5,705 nucleotides of DNA. Origin: Gammaproteobacteria bacterium. Its GTDB lineage: Bacteria; Pseudomonadota; Gammaproteobacteria; CAISUE01. The notes beneath the pieces were generated by a model that saw nothing but the letters and a program-made list of their open reading frames with translations, had not been told where the DNA came from and did no database searches. Below, in pieces: positions 4,927 through 5,705 of this stretch. The position numbers were made by a program, and so were the translations under genes. Every line of letters begins with the position of its first letter. The stretch's first letter is position 1. The stretch lies in contig CANCKG010000055.1 in NCBI GenBank assembly GCA_947378515.1, positions 1 through 5,705 of the forward strand. Reading direction: 5' to 3'.

Positions 4927-5705
4927 ATGAATAAATCGATCATTGCTGGAATACTCGTAACCCTGTTTATCACACTGTGTAGTGTTGTCGCAACTGCGGC
5001 AACACTACACAGTTTTTCATTGAGCGACGTCGAAAAGCAAGCCGCTTACTTAGCAAAAGAACCTTATCAATCATCGGATACTAATTTACCCGATGATTTG
5101 GCGAATTTGGACTACGATCACTATAATGATATCCATTACAAAACCACTAAAAATATTTGGCAAAACGACGATGTGCCGTTTGAATTGCAATTATTTCATC
5201 GCGGTTATTTATTCAAAGATAAAGTGCTTATCAATATTGTCGATCATGGCAAGGTCACACCATTGGCTTACTCGCCCGATTTATTTACCTTTGGTAAAAA
5301 CACTTTTTCAACTAAACTTTCGCCTAATCTTGGTTTTGCCGGCTTTCGCATCCGTTATTTTTACACAGGTTCTCCTGAAGAGCAGAAACTCGGCGGAACC
5401 GAAGTGGCGGTATTTTTAGGCGCGAGTTATTTTAGAGCCGTTGGCGTTAATCAATATTTTGGTTTATCGGCTCGCGCCTTAGCAATCAATACCGGCTTAG
5501 CGAAACCAGAAGAATTTCCCGTCTTTAAAGAATTTTGGTTAGAAAAACCAAAGGTAAATGCTACTAGTTTGACATTTTATGGTTTACTCGATGGCCCTTC
5601 AGTAACAGGCGCTTATCGTTTTATTTTGCATCCTGGCACCGATTTAACGTTTGAAGTGACGAATCATTTGTATTTTCGACAAGCAGTAGAACGCGTGGGT
5701 GTAGC
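4927..5705 (+). CDS. opgG: Periplasmic glucan biosynthesis protein OpgG/MdoG (N-terminal half; 3' end outside window)
   Basis: OpgG acts in the periplasm on osmoregulated periplasmic glucans made by the membrane synthase OpgH; the OpgG/OpgD family has glucan-cleaving activity and is classed as GH186. The window holds 259 codons of a protein usually about 500 residues long, so the catalytic acidic residues in the second half are not visible. Residues 1-24 are a Sec signal peptide (K3, hydrophobic core, ATA before A25) without a twin-arginine motif, which favours OpgG over OpgD. Family blocks are clear: LANLDYDHYNDIHYK (58-72), PFELQLFHRGYLFKD (84-98), YSPDLFTFGKN (115-125), LGFAGFRIRY (135-144), VFLGASYFRAVG (162-173), YFGLSARALAINTG (177-190), EEFPVFKEFWLEKP (195-208) and GPSVTGAYRF (223-232). 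The ATG at 4927 is the first after an in-frame TGA at 4891-4893, but no Shine-Dalgarno sequence precedes it. A terminator-like hairpin covers codons 16-29. No downstream opgH can be checked here. Confidence 0.93.
   Translation, partial: MNKSIIAGILVTLFITLCSVVATAATLHSFSLSDVEKQAAYLAKEPYQSSDTNLPDDLANLDYDHYNDIHYKTTKNIWQNDDVPFELQLFHRGYLFKDKVLINIVDHGKVTPLAYSPDLFTFGKNTFSTKLSPNLGFAGFRIRYFYTGSPEEQKLGGTEVAVFLGASYFRAVGVNQYFGLSARALAINTGLAKPEEFPVFKEFWLEKPKVNATSLTFYGLLDGPSVTGAYRFILHPGTDLTFEVTNHLYFRQAVERVGV
4974..5017 (+). terminator. Terminator-like hairpin with T tract inside the opgG signal-peptide codons
   Basis: The arms 4974-4991 and 4996-5013 pair over 18 bp with one G-T pair; the outer 14 bp (ACTGTGTAGTGTTG / CAACACTACACAGT) are exact. 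The loop is AACT, and the T ending the right arm starts a run of five T (5013-5017). This is the classic layout of a factor-independent terminator, yet it lies 47 nt inside the reading frame and encodes opgG residues 17-29. It may act as an attenuator or stop untranslated transcripts, or it may be a coding hairpin with no termination role. Confidence 0.6.

Noticed and set aside
5093..5419. 108-codon open frame within opgG
   Set aside because: The overlapping frame matches OpgG over many conserved blocks; this one has no recognisable features.
5534..5552. 7-bp hairpin TTTGGTT / AACCAAA in opgG
   Set aside because: It encodes the conserved FWLEKP block and is short enough to arise by chance; not counted with the strong set.
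1..5705. tRNA, rRNA, CRISPR array, insertion sequence or transposase
   Set aside because: No cloverleaf, conserved rRNA segment, regularly spaced repeats or transposase reading frame was seen on either strand.

Overview
The window looks like chromosomal DNA of a moderately AT-rich gammaproteobacterium. The evidence is a full-length proteobacterial apolipoprotein N-acyltransferase (Lnt), a FadL-type outer-membrane transporter and the first half of a periplasmic glucan protein OpgG. The small Cro/CI-HTH plus S24-like regulator and the overall style suggest something near the Legionellales, but that placement is an inference and no 16S-type marker is present.

Layout. Positions 2-106 carry the last 34 codons of an unrecognised plus-strand gene. 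Positions 107-444 have no gene; they hold a 125-bp segment bounded by 17-nt inverted repeats, a good sigma70-like promoter and a small palindrome just after its expected transcription start. Positions 445-1098 encode an HTH/S24-like repressor whose catalytic serine appears lost. A perfect 18-bp hairpin follows at 1109-1148. Positions 1149-1364 are mostly non-coding, with a possible membrane-peptide remnant. Positions 1365-1760 encode a small secreted four-cysteine protein of unknown function. It converges on fadL (3110-1767, minus strand); the stop codons are 6 bp apart and both gene ends lie in one inverted repeat. fadL and lnt (3245-4786, plus) are divergent across 134 bp. After a 140-bp gap, opgG starts at 4927 and runs off the right edge.

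Functional theme. Three neighbours act in the cell envelope: FadL imports hydrophobic molecules across the outer membrane, Lnt completes lipoprotein maturation in the inner membrane, and OpgG acts on osmoregulated periplasmic glucans. The small secreted protein is also exported. The gene directions argue for separate transcription units, not one operon.

Most striking signal. The window has far more near-perfect local hairpins than chance predicts. They lie inside four coding genes (the S24-like regulator, fadL, lnt, opgG) and at two gene ends. Two of the four intragenic ones sit at signal-peptide cleavage regions. The one in opgG has an 18-bp stem with a 4-nt loop followed at once by five T residues, so it looks like a factor-independent terminator about 45 nt into the reading frame. 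Either these structures regulate the genes, or the lineage has a hairpin-creating or hairpin-perfecting mutational process that tolerates coding sequence.
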